Notes: generated by a model from the sequence alone, not told the origin. 64,000 nucleotides of DNA from Oceanococcus sp. HetDA_MAG_MS8 (GCA_019192445.1 JAHCMK010000002.1:248001-312000); one strand, 5' to 3'; shown: positions 54,545 to 63,442, counted from the first letter of the stretch. Numbers and translations are program-made.

Positions 54545-55204
54545 ATGGATGGACTGCGCTGGCGGCTAGCGCCGCGACGTTGGGCTACGCTGGGCCTGAC
54601 ATTGTGTTTGGCAGTGCTGGCTTGGCAACCTTGGAACCAAGCCCCTGCGCAAAGTGATAAGCCTGCACTCCCTGCCGAGCAAGCCGATGGGATGCTCAGT
54701 GCCATCTTCGCCGGTGGCTGCTTTTGGTGCATGGAGGCCGACTACGAAAAGCTACGGGGCGTGCTGGATGTGGTGTCTGGCTACGCAGGCGGCCCCGAGA
54801 AAAACCCCAGCTACAAAGAGGTCAGCCGGGGTCAAACGGGGCATGCCGAAGTTGTGCAGGTGATGTACGACCCAGAGCAAGTGAGCTACACTGAGCTTCT
54901 CGATCACTTCTGGAAGAATATCGACCCCACCACACCCAATCGTCAGTTCTGTGACAGCGGGCGCCAATACCGACCGGCACTGATGCCCTTGGGGCCAGAG
55001 CAAGAAGAGCTAGCACGCGCCAGCCTGCAAGAGGTCATCGACAGCGGACGCTTCGACCGCGTAGCCGTCAGTATCGAAGCCCCAGGCCGCTTCTGGATAG
55101 CTGAGGATTACCACCAGGATTACTACAAGAAAAACCCCATTCGCTACGGCTTTTACCGCAGCCGTTGCGGCCGCGATGCCCGTCTGGAAGAGCTCTGGGG
55201 CTAG
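54545..55204 (+). CDS. msrA: exported peptide-methionine (S)-S-oxide reductase MsrA
   Basis: A 219-residue MsrA with an N-terminal hydrophobic signal (about 14-30, WATLGLTLCLAVLAWQP). The catalytic motif is GCFWCMEADYEKL (Cys59, resolving Cys probably later in the chain), followed by GYAGG, GHAEVVQV, HFWKNIDPTTPNRQFCDSGRQYR and AEDYHQDYYKKNP. It reduces the S epimer of methionine sulfoxide. Directly behind msrB, it should form a periplasmic repair pair. The 3' end is 6 bp from the convergent DUF3604 gene. Confidence 0.94.
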   Translation: MDGLRWRLAPRRWATLGLTLCLAVLAWQPWNQAPAQSDKPALPAEQADGMLSAIFAGGCFWCMEADYEKLRGVLDVVSGYAGGPEKNPSYKEVSRGQTGHAEVVQVMYDPEQVSYTELLDHFWKNIDPTTPNRQFCDSGRQYRPALMPLGPEQEELARASLQEVIDSGRFDRVAVSIEAPGRFWIAEDYHQDYYKKNPIRYGFYRSRCGRDARLEELWG

Positions 55205-55210
55205 CTCAAC

Positions 55211-57481
55211 TCAGCGCCGCTGCGGGTAGTCTAGGTAGATGGGAGAGGACCAGGCCCGCTCTGCCTCCAAAGCAGTGCAGTCATCCTGCAAGCCGGTTCG
55301 GTCGTCGCCAAAGCAAGGGTTCACGGCAATGCACTCGCCCTCAGCATTGCTATCACAGCGAAGCTGGTCCCCATTGATGGTGGGAGTGGGCGCCTGCAAG
55401 GCGCGCACGTAGTACAGGGTGTCGCGGCGGTCACGCCCATAGTCCGGGTCGCTGAACTCCACCACACAACCATTGCCATCCGCCGGACAATCTAGGCTTT
55501 GCCATACATCCTCCACCAACTTGGCGGTATCTTCACCCGGCAGCACCCGCGGCCGAATACGCACCACTTCAATGTGAGTGATGGGCTTACGCACATCGCC
55601 TGGGTTGTCGCACTCCCCACCACAGAGGCTTTGCACCCGCTCGGCTCCCAGGGCCTCCCAGGTACTTTGCGGGCAGCCCGGCTTTTGCTCAAAAGCGCCT
55701 AAGGCACGCACACGAAACCGTGGCGGCTCCTGCATGGCAACCTCCTGCCCCATGCTGACCTCGCCATCAGGACCATTGAGCAGATCGAACCAAAGCAAGA
55801 TGCGCTCGCCTGAAGTCGCATAGGTTTGACGAGCCATCATGCCCTCCCAAATACCATCACGGCTGCGCTCTGGCGCATGAACGGCCACCAAGCCACCGGT
55901 ATAGAAAAAAGAACCTAAGCGTTCCGACTCTGCATACTGGAAGAGATTGAAGTGGGTGTTTTTACGGTCAAAGGGGACGCTGACATCCGACTCGCCCCCG
56001 CGCTTGGCCACATCCGAAAACCGCATCCGCGTCAGGGTGTCAGAAGGACCAAAGGCTTCGGTACTCTGGTGGCGCCCGGTCTCTTTAAAACCTGTTCCTG
56101 GCTGCGCAGCATGATTATCGGAAGAGGCGACAAACCCAAATTGAAAGCGACGCGGGTCGCCATCGGCCTCGCGCTGCACGAAATCGCTCTGGGTCAACAT
56201 CGATTGCACACTGTTTCCAGGCCGATAGTTGAGCGCTGGGAGATAGCAATCATTGCACTGCCCACAGTTCAACCAATCTTCGGGCTGCGCACCAGGCACC
56301 ACCAAGTGGCCGGCCACACCAGCCTCTAAATAGTCCACCTTGGCCTGAGCCACCTTTTGTTCACAGTCGGTGGAGTTGGGGTCGGCGCAACGTTGGCGAA
56401 TCAACTCACCTGCCTGATGACAGCAGGGTAAGTAGCCGGGGCTAGGTGCGGGACAGCTCATGTTGCCGGCTTCATCAAAGTCCACTGCGCGGAAGTCGCG
56501 ATACTCCTCAGAATTTCCGTGCCCCGAAAACACCTCCACCAAGCGTTGATACTGCGGGTTGTGCAAATCGCCTTGAATTTGTTTATCGAAAGTGGTCCCC
56601 GGGGGAGTGTAGAAGCCCCAGCTAGTGCCGTGGGGAATGGCCAGTACGTCCCCACCCCATTCGGCGAACTTACGCCACAAGGCATCCGGGGTTTCGGCGG
56701 ACTCCACGCAGTCGGCCGGCAAGTCGCGGGTATGAATACCCTCCGGGCAGTAGGGCACGCTGCGTAGTTCTTCTTGCTTGGCAAACTGGTTGCGCATCGC
56801 TTGGCGCGATTCCGCTGGAAATAGCCACGGCGCAATGCGCTCTTCCAATGGGCTCATGGCCCGGCGGCGCATATGCTTGAGCGGCAAACCACCCGAGGTA
56901 ATCGGGCGGGCCGGCACCTTATCGGCATCGATCTCCTTGAGGACGACGTTGCGGTGGCCGTAATGGGTTGCTGGAGTCTGCCCCACCTGGGTCCATTCCC
57001 AGCCCAAGTATGTAACTAGGTCTGGATTGTCGGGGTTGGTGAGGGCGTTGCAGTCGCGCACCATCTGCTGAGTGTTGCTCCAATGACGGGGCGTCAGCGC
57101 TTCGGCATGGTCGGTGATGGCCCAAAAATCTAAGTTGGAGCAGTAACGCGCGTAATCGCAGGCATCGGCGGGGGGGTGCAATCCCGATCCATGCATCATG
57201 GGCAAACTCCACAAAAACGCATCCATGGAGTAAGTGCTGTGCACATGCAGGTCGCCAAAGACGATCTGGGCCTTGGGTCGCTGCGCTTGGGTATCCAGTG
57301 CTACGACATCTTTGGCATCTTGCTGCCAACGCTGAGCCAGCGCCTCGGGCGAGCGGGCCGCACCCTGAATAACGCCGGGTTGCTCCAGCTCCCCTTCTGG
57401 GCTGAGCCATACCAGAACGAACACTCCAGCCAGCATAATGCCGACCACACCCAGAGCCCATTTTAGGAATCGCCGCAGCAT
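55211..57481 (-). CDS. membrane-anchored DUF3604 protein with PHP-like metal site
   Basis: A 756-residue protein with an N-terminal membrane segment (about 9-26) and a large extracytoplasmic domain. FGDLHVHSTYSMDAF (His79, His81) and WAITDHAE (Asp124, His125) are the first metal-binding blocks of the PHP phosphoesterase fold. Further motifs NPQYQRLVEVFSGHGNSEEYRDF and VASSDNHAAQPGTG match DUF3604 as I know it. At least ten cysteines in the loops suggest disulfides. The start codon shares two bases with the divergent SurA-like gene. A secreted metal-dependent hydrolase is inferred; the substrate is unknown. Confidence 0.88.
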   Translation of the reverse strand: MLRRFLKWALGVVGIMLAGVFVLVWLSPEGELEQPGVIQGAARSPEALAQRWQQDAKDVVALDTQAQRPKAQIVFGDLHVHSTYSMDAFLWSLPMMHGSGLHPPADACDYARYCSNLDFWAITDHAEALTPRHWSNTQQMVRDCNALTNPDNPDLVTYLGWEWTQVGQTPATHYGHRNVVLKEIDADKVPARPITSGGLPLKHMRRRAMSPLEERIAPWLFPAESRQAMRNQFAKQEELRSVPYCPEGIHTRDLPADCVESAETPDALWRKFAEWGGDVLAIPHGTSWGFYTPPGTTFDKQIQGDLHNPQYQRLVEVFSGHGNSEEYRDFRAVDFDEAGNMSCPAPSPGYLPCCHQAGELIRQRCADPNSTDCEQKVAQAKVDYLEAGVAGHLVVPGAQPEDWLNCGQCNDCYLPALNYRPGNSVQSMLTQSDFVQREADGDPRRFQFGFVASSDNHAAQPGTGFKETGRHQSTEAFGPSDTLTRMRFSDVAKRGGESDVSVPFDRKNTHFNLFQYAESERLGSFFYTGGLVAVHAPERSRDGIWEGMMARQTYATSGERILLWFDLLNGPDGEVSMGQEVAMQEPPRFRVRALGAFEQKPGCPQSTWEALGAERVQSLCGGECDNPGDVRKPITHIEVVRIRPRVLPGEDTAKLVEDVWQSLDCPADGNGCVVEFSDPDYGRDRRDTLYYVRALQAPTPTINGDQLRCDSNAEGECIAVNPCFGDDRTGLQDDCTALEAERAWSSPIYLDYPQRR

Positions 57482-58280
57482 GTCCTCTCCCAGATCGACT
57501 GTCTCCCAAAGCGCAGCCTACGCCAAATGGGGGCCATGGTGGGCGTTGGCGCTCGGCAGCCTGCTCGCCATCGTCAGCGTATGGCAGAGTCGACCAGCGG
57601 ACCTGCCGCCCGGAGCCGTGGCTATGGTGAACGACACGCCGATCTCCACGCAGCAATGGCAACAAGCCATTGCTGCGGTGAACCAGGATCGCCGCACGGC
57701 CCTGGATCGCGCTGGTGAACTGCGCATACTGCAAACCCTCATCGACGAAGAGCTATTGCTGCAGCTAGCTCAGGACATGCAGCTCACGCATAGCATTCCC
57801 GAAGTCCGCGGGCGCTTGGTACAGGCCACCATGGCCGCCTTAAGCCAGGGCCTGCATACAGACCCCAGTGATGCGCAGCTGCAAACTTTCATAAAGGAGC
57901 AGGCGCACTTATTCCAAGAACCCGAGAAACGCCGGGTGCGAGCATGGCGCCAAGTCAAGAACCAAGAGGCTCAAGCCCTGCCTATTCCAAATGAGCTGAT
58001 GAGCCAGCGCCAGTTGCAACGTTGGCTAGGCCAAAGCCTGGCGCAGGCGGCATTTGCAGCCCCCACAATCGGGCCACTGGATGAGCCTATGCGCCTCGGC
58101 GAAGCCGACTATCACTTAGTGCTCGAGGCTATACAAGCCCCGCAACCACTGACGCTTGAGGCTATAGACCGTGAGCGGGCGCTGCGCTCGTATCAGCGCG
58201 AGCAGGAAGAGGCTCAGCTGGCGCAGGCCTTAGAGCGCCTGGCTAGCGAGGCCCGCATTGTGCGCCGCTCCGCACCATGA
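57480..58280 (+). CDS. SurA/parvulin-like exported protein
   Basis: A 266-residue protein with an N-terminal membrane segment (about 18-35, WWALALGSLLAIVSVW). A SurA-N-like helical domain follows (VAMVNDTPISTQQWQQAIAAVNQD, then LQTLIDEELLLQLAQDM, then RLVQATMAALSQG). The region where a parvulin isomerase core is expected (about 150-230) is short and lacks recognisable catalytic residues, so chaperone-type function is likelier than prolyl isomerisation. The ATG at 57480 shares its AT with the ATG of the divergent DUF3604 gene. The stop overlaps the next gene by four bases. Confidence 0.75.
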   Translation: MSSPRSTVSQSAAYAKWGPWWALALGSLLAIVSVWQSRPADLPPGAVAMVNDTPISTQQWQQAIAAVNQDRRTALDRAGELRILQTLIDEELLLQLAQDMQLTHSIPEVRGRLVQATMAALSQGLHTDPSDAQLQTFIKEQAHLFQEPEKRRVRAWRQVKNQEAQALPIPNELMSQRQLQRWLGQSLAQAAFAAPTIGPLDEPMRLGEADYHLVLEAIQAPQPLTLEAIDRERALRSYQREQEEAQLAQALERLASEARIVRRSAP

Positions 58281-59410
58281 AGCGGTATGTTCTGATGGCA
58301 TTTGGTCTTGTGCTGAGCCTCGGGGCTCAGGCTCATACGGCAGGCACCCAATCCTATGCGCAGCTGCAAAGGGATAGTGCTGGGCACTGGCTATGGAGCT
58401 GGCGAGTTCGACCTGCGGATTTTCGTGCTCAGCCCGAAGCCGGCTCCACCAAGGCACTCTCCCTATGGCTAGCGGACCAAACGCAGATGCGTGGCGCCGA
58501 TGACAACTGCCTGAAAACGCAGCTGCAACCGGCCAGGCTACGCGATGGTTGGCTGCATGGCCTATGGGAAGTTGCCTGTGAGCCCCAGCACATTCAATTG
58601 CATTGGCTCAGAACCTTACCCGGCCACCTGCATATGCTGCAGGCCGCTGGCGAGCTTCATTTACTGCGCGGAGGTGCTGGCCACAGCTTGGCGCTGGAGC
58701 CAAGGTTTGTTCAGCCTTCGACCAACTTCAGTGCCTTTTTGCCTCAATGGCAGCAGGGTCTGCATCATATTGTGCTGGGCTGGGACCACCTGGCCTTCTT
58801 GCTCGGGCTACTGCTATGGGCGAGCAGCCTGCGCGCTCTGTTGGGTTTAGTCACCGGCTTCACCATCGGCCACAGCTTGGCGCTACTCCTGACCGTGCTA
58901 GCTCAGATACAACCGCCAGCGGTCAGTATTGAGCTGGTTATTGCTGCCAGCATCATTTTTGTGGCTCTGCCTCAACACGGGTTAACACAGCGACGACTGA
59001 GTTCGTTGGTGATTCTGGGCTGCAGCCTGCTCGCTGCCTGGCTGAGCGCCCTGTCCCAAATGCTTTGGGCTGGCATAGCTTTACTGGCCCTAGGCCACCT
59101 CTGGCAAATCAAAGGCAACGATACCCAAGCTCTGCTCGGCGGCCTGATACTGGCCGCGTTGTTTGGACTATTGCACGGCTTTGGCTTCGCCGGCGCCGTC
59201 CTTGAGGCCACCCAGCAGGCCACCCAAATTTGGCCAATCATTCTGGGCTTTAACCTGGGGGTAGAGACGGGGCAGCTCTTCATTGTCATTCCAGCCTGGT
59301 GGCTATTGCAGCGCTGGCGCCATGGCGCTCCTATGCTGCCCGCCGCACAGGCCCTGAGTTGTGGACTGGGAGCCTACTGGTTCTGCCAACGGCTGCTGGC
59401 GCTCCAGTAA
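58277..59410 (+). CDS. HupE/UreJ-like membrane protein
   Basis: A 377-residue protein with a signal peptide (1-19), a beta-rich extracytoplasmic domain (about 20-150) and six or seven transmembrane helices (about 160-375). The membrane part carries HupE/UreJ hallmarks: GLHHIVLGWDHLAFLLGLLL, GFTIGHSLALLL, ELVIAASIIFVAL, FGLLHGFGFAGAV and GFNLGVETGQL. HupE proteins are linked to nickel or cobalt uptake; this longer form has no proven role. It is coupled to the SurA-like gene and likely belongs with the divergent DUF3604 gene. Confidence 0.87.
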   Translation: MKRYVLMAFGLVLSLGAQAHTAGTQSYAQLQRDSAGHWLWSWRVRPADFRAQPEAGSTKALSLWLADQTQMRGADDNCLKTQLQPARLRDGWLHGLWEVACEPQHIQLHWLRTLPGHLHMLQAAGELHLLRGGAGHSLALEPRFVQPSTNFSAFLPQWQQGLHHIVLGWDHLAFLLGLLLWASSLRALLGLVTGFTIGHSLALLLTVLAQIQPPAVSIELVIAASIIFVALPQHGLTQRRLSSLVILGCSLLAAWLSALSQMLWAGIALLALGHLWQIKGNDTQALLGGLILAALFGLLHGFGFAGAVLEATQQATQIWPIILGFNLGVETGQLFIVIPAWWLLQRWRHGAPMLPAAQALSCGLGAYWFCQRLLALQ

Positions 59411-59576
59411 AGCACTTACAACACCTGGAGTGTCAGCCGGCTTGCGCACCGTCGAAACATCGAAGCGTTAGTAGGCTATGTCTCCGGAGAGCCCGATCCG
59501 CACTCATGAAAGGGCAAGAAGCGGTACCGCAGGTAGACGGATTTACCGCTCGCTTTGGTCGCGACAGGTGCTGAGA

Positions 59577-59748
59577 GCGTGCTGGTCCGCTGCGGTCGCA
59601 GTCGGCCGCAGCGCCGGAGGAAACTGCTGCGACTGTGATCAATCGGCCATGGACGGCCGATTGAGGCTTGCCGAGACAGGATGTCTCGTCAAGCCGACCA
59701 CACCAAGCAGCAGTTGCGGAGGGTAGCGACCGCAGCGGACCAGCACGC
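59577..59748. repeat. 172-bp fold-back element with 23-bp perfect terminal inverted repeats
   Basis: The arms 59577-59599 and 59726-59748 are exact reverse complements. Inside, AACTGCTGC (near 59624) and GCAGCAGTT (near 59707) add a second paired layer, and the double-hairpin module fills the centre. No target-site duplication is apparent, and no transposase frame exists inside. Confidence 0.8.
59640..59695 (-). repeat. double-hairpin module, copy 3
   Basis: Read on the minus strand: outer stem GGCTTG/CAAGCC, an opposed A and G, inner stem CGAGAC/GTCTCG, loop ATCCT, a single T, then CAATCGGCC/GGCCGATTG with loop GTCCAT. This is the same plan as 47270-47324, with compensating base changes in each stem. 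It is in the sense orientation relative to the barrel gene that ends at 59927. Confidence 0.8.
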
Positions 59749-59876
59749 ACCAACCGATGGCCGCCTACCCGCCCTGCCACCAAGACCCTAATAGACCGAT
59801 GTGGTCTTCCTTGCCTCCACCAAACTTGCTGTGGCAAAGATCATCGCAGCACAGCTGCTGCGTTTCTGGGGCGTCG

Positions 59877-59907
59877 CACAAAAAAGGGCGGCTCGCAGCC
59901 ACCCTTT
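59877..59907 (-). terminator. intrinsic terminator after the barrel gene
   Basis: On the minus strand: stem AAAGGGTGGCT/AGCCGCCCTTT (one G-U pair), loop GCG, then a run of six T (59885-59880). It lies 19 bp after the stop at 59927. Confidence 0.92.
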
Positions 59908-59926
59908 GAATACTTGCTACAGGCCC

Positions 59927-60649
59927 CTAGAACCCAAAGCCCAAACGTAAGTTGTAGCTGGTGTTGTCACCCGTTTGGTCCAATTCGGCCGTTGCCTTAA
60001 ACAGCAGCAGCGAGAAACGCACACCGGCATAGAACTTATTTTCGTTAATGTCGGCTTCGCTCAAGGTCGTAATACCCTGCGGGTCGGCTGTGCCGAACAC
60101 GCGGCCAGCGCCCACATAAGGGGTCACCAGCGGGAAGCCCTTAGATACCGACACATCCACGCTGGTGGTATCGAATTCCAAGTCGTCCACGCCTTCCACC
60201 CAGGTATGCGCCAAACGCAGGCCTACCGCTGGAGTGGCAATGCCGCCTTCCATAAAGGCATAGCGAATCTCGGCCCCATAGAGGCTGACGTTGGTATCGG
60301 GCACATCGGCAATGAAGGCACCCACATCAATACCCAAAGGCAAGCCCTTGGTCGCGGCCAAGGCGATCATGCCCAGGTCGTCGAAGTCTTCACCAGTGAT
60401 GTTGCGCCAGGCCTGCTCGTTTTCGATGCCGGTATAGCTGGCCACAATACCCAGGTTGAAACCCAAGGTTCCGGCGGGCTCAGCCGGCTGCAAGGGCTTG
60501 TAGGAGAACGCGGCCGTGAGGTCCTGCATGGCCGCTTCAAAGTCGCCTTGGGTAGCGAAAGGCTGCAGGTTAATGTCTGCCGCTTGAGCAGATAGCGTCG
60601 CGCCGGCCATTCCAGCCACAACTAGGAGACGAGCAAAGGGTTTCAGCAT
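59927..60649 (-). CDS. small outer-membrane beta-barrel protein
   Basis: A 240-residue protein with a signal peptide (1-23, ending SAQA). The mature part has alternating hydrophobic strands (LGFNLGIVASYTGI, VSLYGAEIRYAFM, TPAVGLRLAHTWVEG, TPYVGAGRVFG, NKFYAGVRFSLLLF) and a terminal Phe (NLRLGFGF), the usual Bam signal. It is probably an 8- or 10-strand barrel of unknown role. The ATG at 60649 is chosen because the signal peptide begins there; the open frame extends 73 codons upstream without coding character. A clear terminator follows. Confidence 0.85.
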   Translation of the reverse strand: MLKPFARLLVVAGMAGATLSAQAADINLQPFATQGDFEAAMQDLTAAFSYKPLQPAEPAGTLGFNLGIVASYTGIENEQAWRNITGEDFDDLGMIALAATKGLPLGIDVGAFIADVPDTNVSLYGAEIRYAFMEGGIATPAVGLRLAHTWVEGVDDLEFDTTSVDVSVSKGFPLVTPYVGAGRVFGTADPQGITTLSEADINENKFYAGVRFSLLLFKATAELDQTGDNTSYNLRLGFGF

Positions 60650-60723
60650 TGTGCAACCAGGGTGTTCATGTGGGGCCCCAGTGTAGTGCTTGACCGCGAC
60701 ACTTGCGTGAACTGCAGCCCAGC

Positions 60724-61383
60724 TCAGATCACTGCGCGCAGAAAGTCCTCGGTAAAGGAACGTACTGCGGGTAGTTCCCCGTGAAAAAAATGCCCTACGC
60801 CGGGTAGTACCTGTAGCTGCTCGGGTGGCCGCACAGCAGCCTTGGCTCGGCGCAGCGTGTCGGCACAATCCACCACATCATCAGCATCGCCGTGAATTAA
60901 CCACCACGGTGCCTGCGGATTAGGTAAGGGCTCATCACCGGCATAAGCCAAAGGCGGCGCCACCGTCAGCACCCCCTTAGCCTGCAATGGCGCACATTGC
61001 GCCAGTGCCTGGTAAGAGCCAAAAGAAAACCCCGCCAAGGCTAGAGGAAGCTGCGGCAGGGCCTCACGCAGATACGCAGCGACAGCGGCCAGGTCTTCCT
61101 GCTCACCGGCTCCGTGTGCATGCTGACCTGCACTACGCCCCACGCCGCGGAAATTGAAACGCACTGCCAAACAGCCAGCGTCTTGGGCACCGCGGGCCAC
61201 GCTATACACCACCTTGTTGTCCATGGTGCCCCCATGCAGCGGGTGGGGATGTGCGATAAGAGCAATACCGTGAGTATCCGGGGACTTAGGCGCTTCGACG
61301 AGTAATTCCAAGGCCCCAGCCGGGCCATTGATGAGTGACCGGCCCTGCTCTAGAGCCTGGCGCAGTTCGGCAGTGTCCATCAT
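60724..61383 (-). CDS. alpha/beta hydrolase, COG2945 type
   Basis: A 219-residue cytosolic hydrolase. AHPHPLHGGTMDNKVV is the diagnostic motif of this short family. RFNFRGVGRSAG, nucleophile Ser in LAGFSFGSYQAL, Asp in HGDADDVV and His in PGVGHFFHGEL complete the active site. Activity is undetermined; relatives are called predicted esterases or dienelactone-hydrolase-like. Its ATG overlaps the stop of the antiporter gene (ATGA), so it is the second gene of an operon. Confidence 0.88.
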   Translation of the reverse strand: MMDTAELRQALEQGRSLINGPAGALELLVEAPKSPDTHGIALIAHPHPLHGGTMDNKVVYSVARGAQDAGCLAVRFNFRGVGRSAGQHAHGAGEQEDLAAVAAYLREALPQLPLALAGFSFGSYQALAQCAPLQAKGVLTVAPPLAYAGDEPLPNPQAPWWLIHGDADDVVDCADTLRRAKAAVRPPEQLQVLPGVGHFFHGELPAVRSFTEDFLRAVI

Positions 61384-63332
61384 TCGCTTTGAGTGGGTGG
61401 GGATTCCGCTGGCGATTCACCGGGCAGAGCCTGCGGCGGGCTGTCCTCGCTGCTGGCCTGCTCAGCGACATTCTCCGCTCGTTCCGCCTTGGCGGTTTTC
61501 TTCTTCGCGGTTTTGCGGTTGTCTTCGGGCGGAATGTAGCTGATCACCACATCATCGGCCCGTGGCCGCAAGGGGTTCTTAGGAGCGTGAAAATGCAGGT
61601 TCCGCCCTTCACGAATCACCGCAATCAGCAAGGCTTTCCCCGACACATCAGCCAGGTAGTTTTCCCAGCTGTAAGTGTCGGTAATGCGCGTTTTGGTGAA
61701 ACTCCAACCCTGCACATGACGCCGCCATAGGTTTTCATAGTCGGCGTCGCTCGCGAAGGCCAACACACCGGTTAAGGGGCTGGCTACGGCGCGCTTGGCG
61801 ATCTTTTTATCGTCCTGTCCAGACACGCCATACAAAGGCAACTGGTAAACCTTCTCTCGGCCCAAGTCTGAGGCAAAGTGCCGACACGACAGCGCGTTGT
61901 AAGCATCATTACTAGTGGCGGCCAGCACACAGCGAATGCCCGCCAGTTCCAATGATTGCTGCACTTCCTCGGAAAGTATTTCGCCATACAGTACCGGCAT
62001 CCCGGCCAGGCGAGCCTCGCGCAGACGATGCCATGAGCTATCCACCAAAATCACTGGTATATCTAGCTCTTTGTGCAGCATGCGGCAGAGGTCAATACTC
62101 CACGGGGATGCACCGACCACCATCACCGTATTCGCCGGCACAGTTAGCTCCAGCCAACGGGCCAGCGGGCCGATGGTGAAGCCATGTGCCACCACCGTGG
62201 CCATCACCAACACAAATACCAAGGGGGCCAGCAGCTCTGCGTCCGGATAACCCGCAGCCAACATCTCGGGACCAAAAACCCCAGCCACGGCTGCCGCCAC
62301 AATTCCGCGCGGGGCAATCCAACCCAACAGCAGGCGATCCTGCCAACGTAAGTCGGTGCCAATGGTGGCCAAACCAATCGCCAGTGGGCGGACTACAAAC
62401 ATCACCGCCACAATCAAGGACAGCGTCTTAAAGTCCAAACGTCCCATCAGGGCGGGATCAAGATCTGCCGTGAGCATCACAAAAACGCTGGAGACCAAGA
62501 TGAGTACGACGTACTCTTTGAACCGGCGCAGCTCATCCATACTGGGCAGGTCGGAATTACCCAACACCAAACCCATGACGGTCACCGATAACAGCCCAGC
62601 CTCATGCTGCACGTGATTGGAGATCACAAACACGACCAACACCGACGCCAACATCACCGGCGCCTTCAAAAACTCTGGCACACCACCCGAGTGATAAGCA
62701 CGAATCAACAACCAAGCTGCCCCACCACCGAGAGCAACCGCTGCAACGAGCGCCATTAATAGGCCGCCCAAAACCTGCTCCCCAGCCGCTTTCTCGGAGA
62801 TCACGAAATACTGGAACAGCAACACCGCTGCCAACGCCCCAATGGGGTCATTGATGATGCCTTCCCATTTCAAATAGGCGGCCGTGCGCTTATTCAGCTT
62901 GGCTTGGCGCAGCATGGGAATAATGACTGTGGGGCCGGTAACAATGATGATGGCCGCAAACACCAATGCGGTAGGCCATTCCAGGTCACCGATTCCATGC
63001 GCGGCCAGCGCGCCCAAGCCAAAACTAAATAGCGCCCCTAAGGACACAAGTCGCTTAACCCCGGCAGCGGCGGTTTTGAGCTCGTGCCAATGCAGGGACA
63101 ATCCGCCTTCAAAGAGAATAATGGCCACACACAAAGACACAACCGGGCGAAAAATATCCCCCAGTGTTTCGCTGGGAGTGATCACGCCTAGGGCCGGGCC
63201 GAACAGAATGCCCGCCACGCAGAACAGCACGATGGCGGGCAGGCGCAAGCGCCAGGCCACCCACTGCGATGCCACTCCCAAGCCCAGGATTAAAACCAGG
63301 GCGTCTGCTATTTGCTCAAATTGGCTGTCCAA
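61380..63332 (-). CDS. CPA1-type cation:proton antiporter with TrkA-N domain
   Basis: A 650-residue membrane protein. About 12 transmembrane helices (1-405) carry antiporter motifs such as VAIILFEGGLSLHW, ITGPTVIIPMLRQAK-like VTGPTVIIPML, EGIINDPIGALAAVLLF with the key Asp, and GWIAPRGIVAAAVAGVF. A Rossmann TrkA-N-like domain follows (VMVVGASPWSIDLCRML, about 410-530), then a TrkA-C-like part and a low-complexity charged tail (about 600-650, Lys/Glu/Ser/Pro). It would exchange Na+ or K+ for H+, with nucleotide control through the Rossmann domain. The start is 110 bp from divergent tatD. Confidence 0.92.
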   Translation of the reverse strand: MDSQFEQIADALVLILGLGVASQWVAWRLRLPAIVLFCVAGILFGPALGVITPSETLGDIFRPVVSLCVAIILFEGGLSLHWHELKTAAAGVKRLVSLGALFSFGLGALAAHGIGDLEWPTALVFAAIIIVTGPTVIIPMLRQAKLNKRTAAYLKWEGIINDPIGALAAVLLFQYFVISEKAAGEQVLGGLLMALVAAVALGGGAAWLLIRAYHSGGVPEFLKAPVMLASVLVVFVISNHVQHEAGLLSVTVMGLVLGNSDLPSMDELRRFKEYVVLILVSSVFVMLTADLDPALMGRLDFKTLSLIVAVMFVVRPLAIGLATIGTDLRWQDRLLLGWIAPRGIVAAAVAGVFGPEMLAAGYPDAELLAPLVFVLVMATVVAHGFTIGPLARWLELTVPANTVMVVGASPWSIDLCRMLHKELDIPVILVDSSWHRLREARLAGMPVLYGEILSEEVQQSLELAGIRCVLAATSNDAYNALSCRHFASDLGREKVYQLPLYGVSGQDDKKIAKRAVASPLTGVLAFASDADYENLWRRHVQGWSFTKTRITDTYSWENYLADVSGKALLIAVIREGRNLHFHAPKNPLRPRADDVVISYIPPEDNRKTAKKKTAKAERAENVAEQASSEDSPPQALPGESPAESPPTQSE

Positions 63333-63442
63333 ACTCGGGCAGGTCCAAAAGTGCGGTAGAGCAGTCTAGCAGGATGGGTGCCAGCAACCAGAGTCGCCAT
63401 GTCGTACTACACTGCGCAGCCTCATCCCTGTGCTTTCAACGC

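Larger units (their letters stand above)
59411..59926. other. 516-bp convergent gap with a large fold-back structure
   Basis: No credible gene. It contains a 23-bp perfect inverted repeat (59577-59599 and 59726-59748), the third double-hairpin module inside it, and the terminator of the barrel gene near 59883. Bases 59411-59570 and 59750-59870 show nothing recognisable. Confidence 0.65.

Noticed and set aside
59507-59575. 22-codon frame with MoaA-like flavour (VDGFTARFGRDRC)
   Set aside because: Too short, no ribosome site, and the resemblance to a MoaA N-terminus is superficial.
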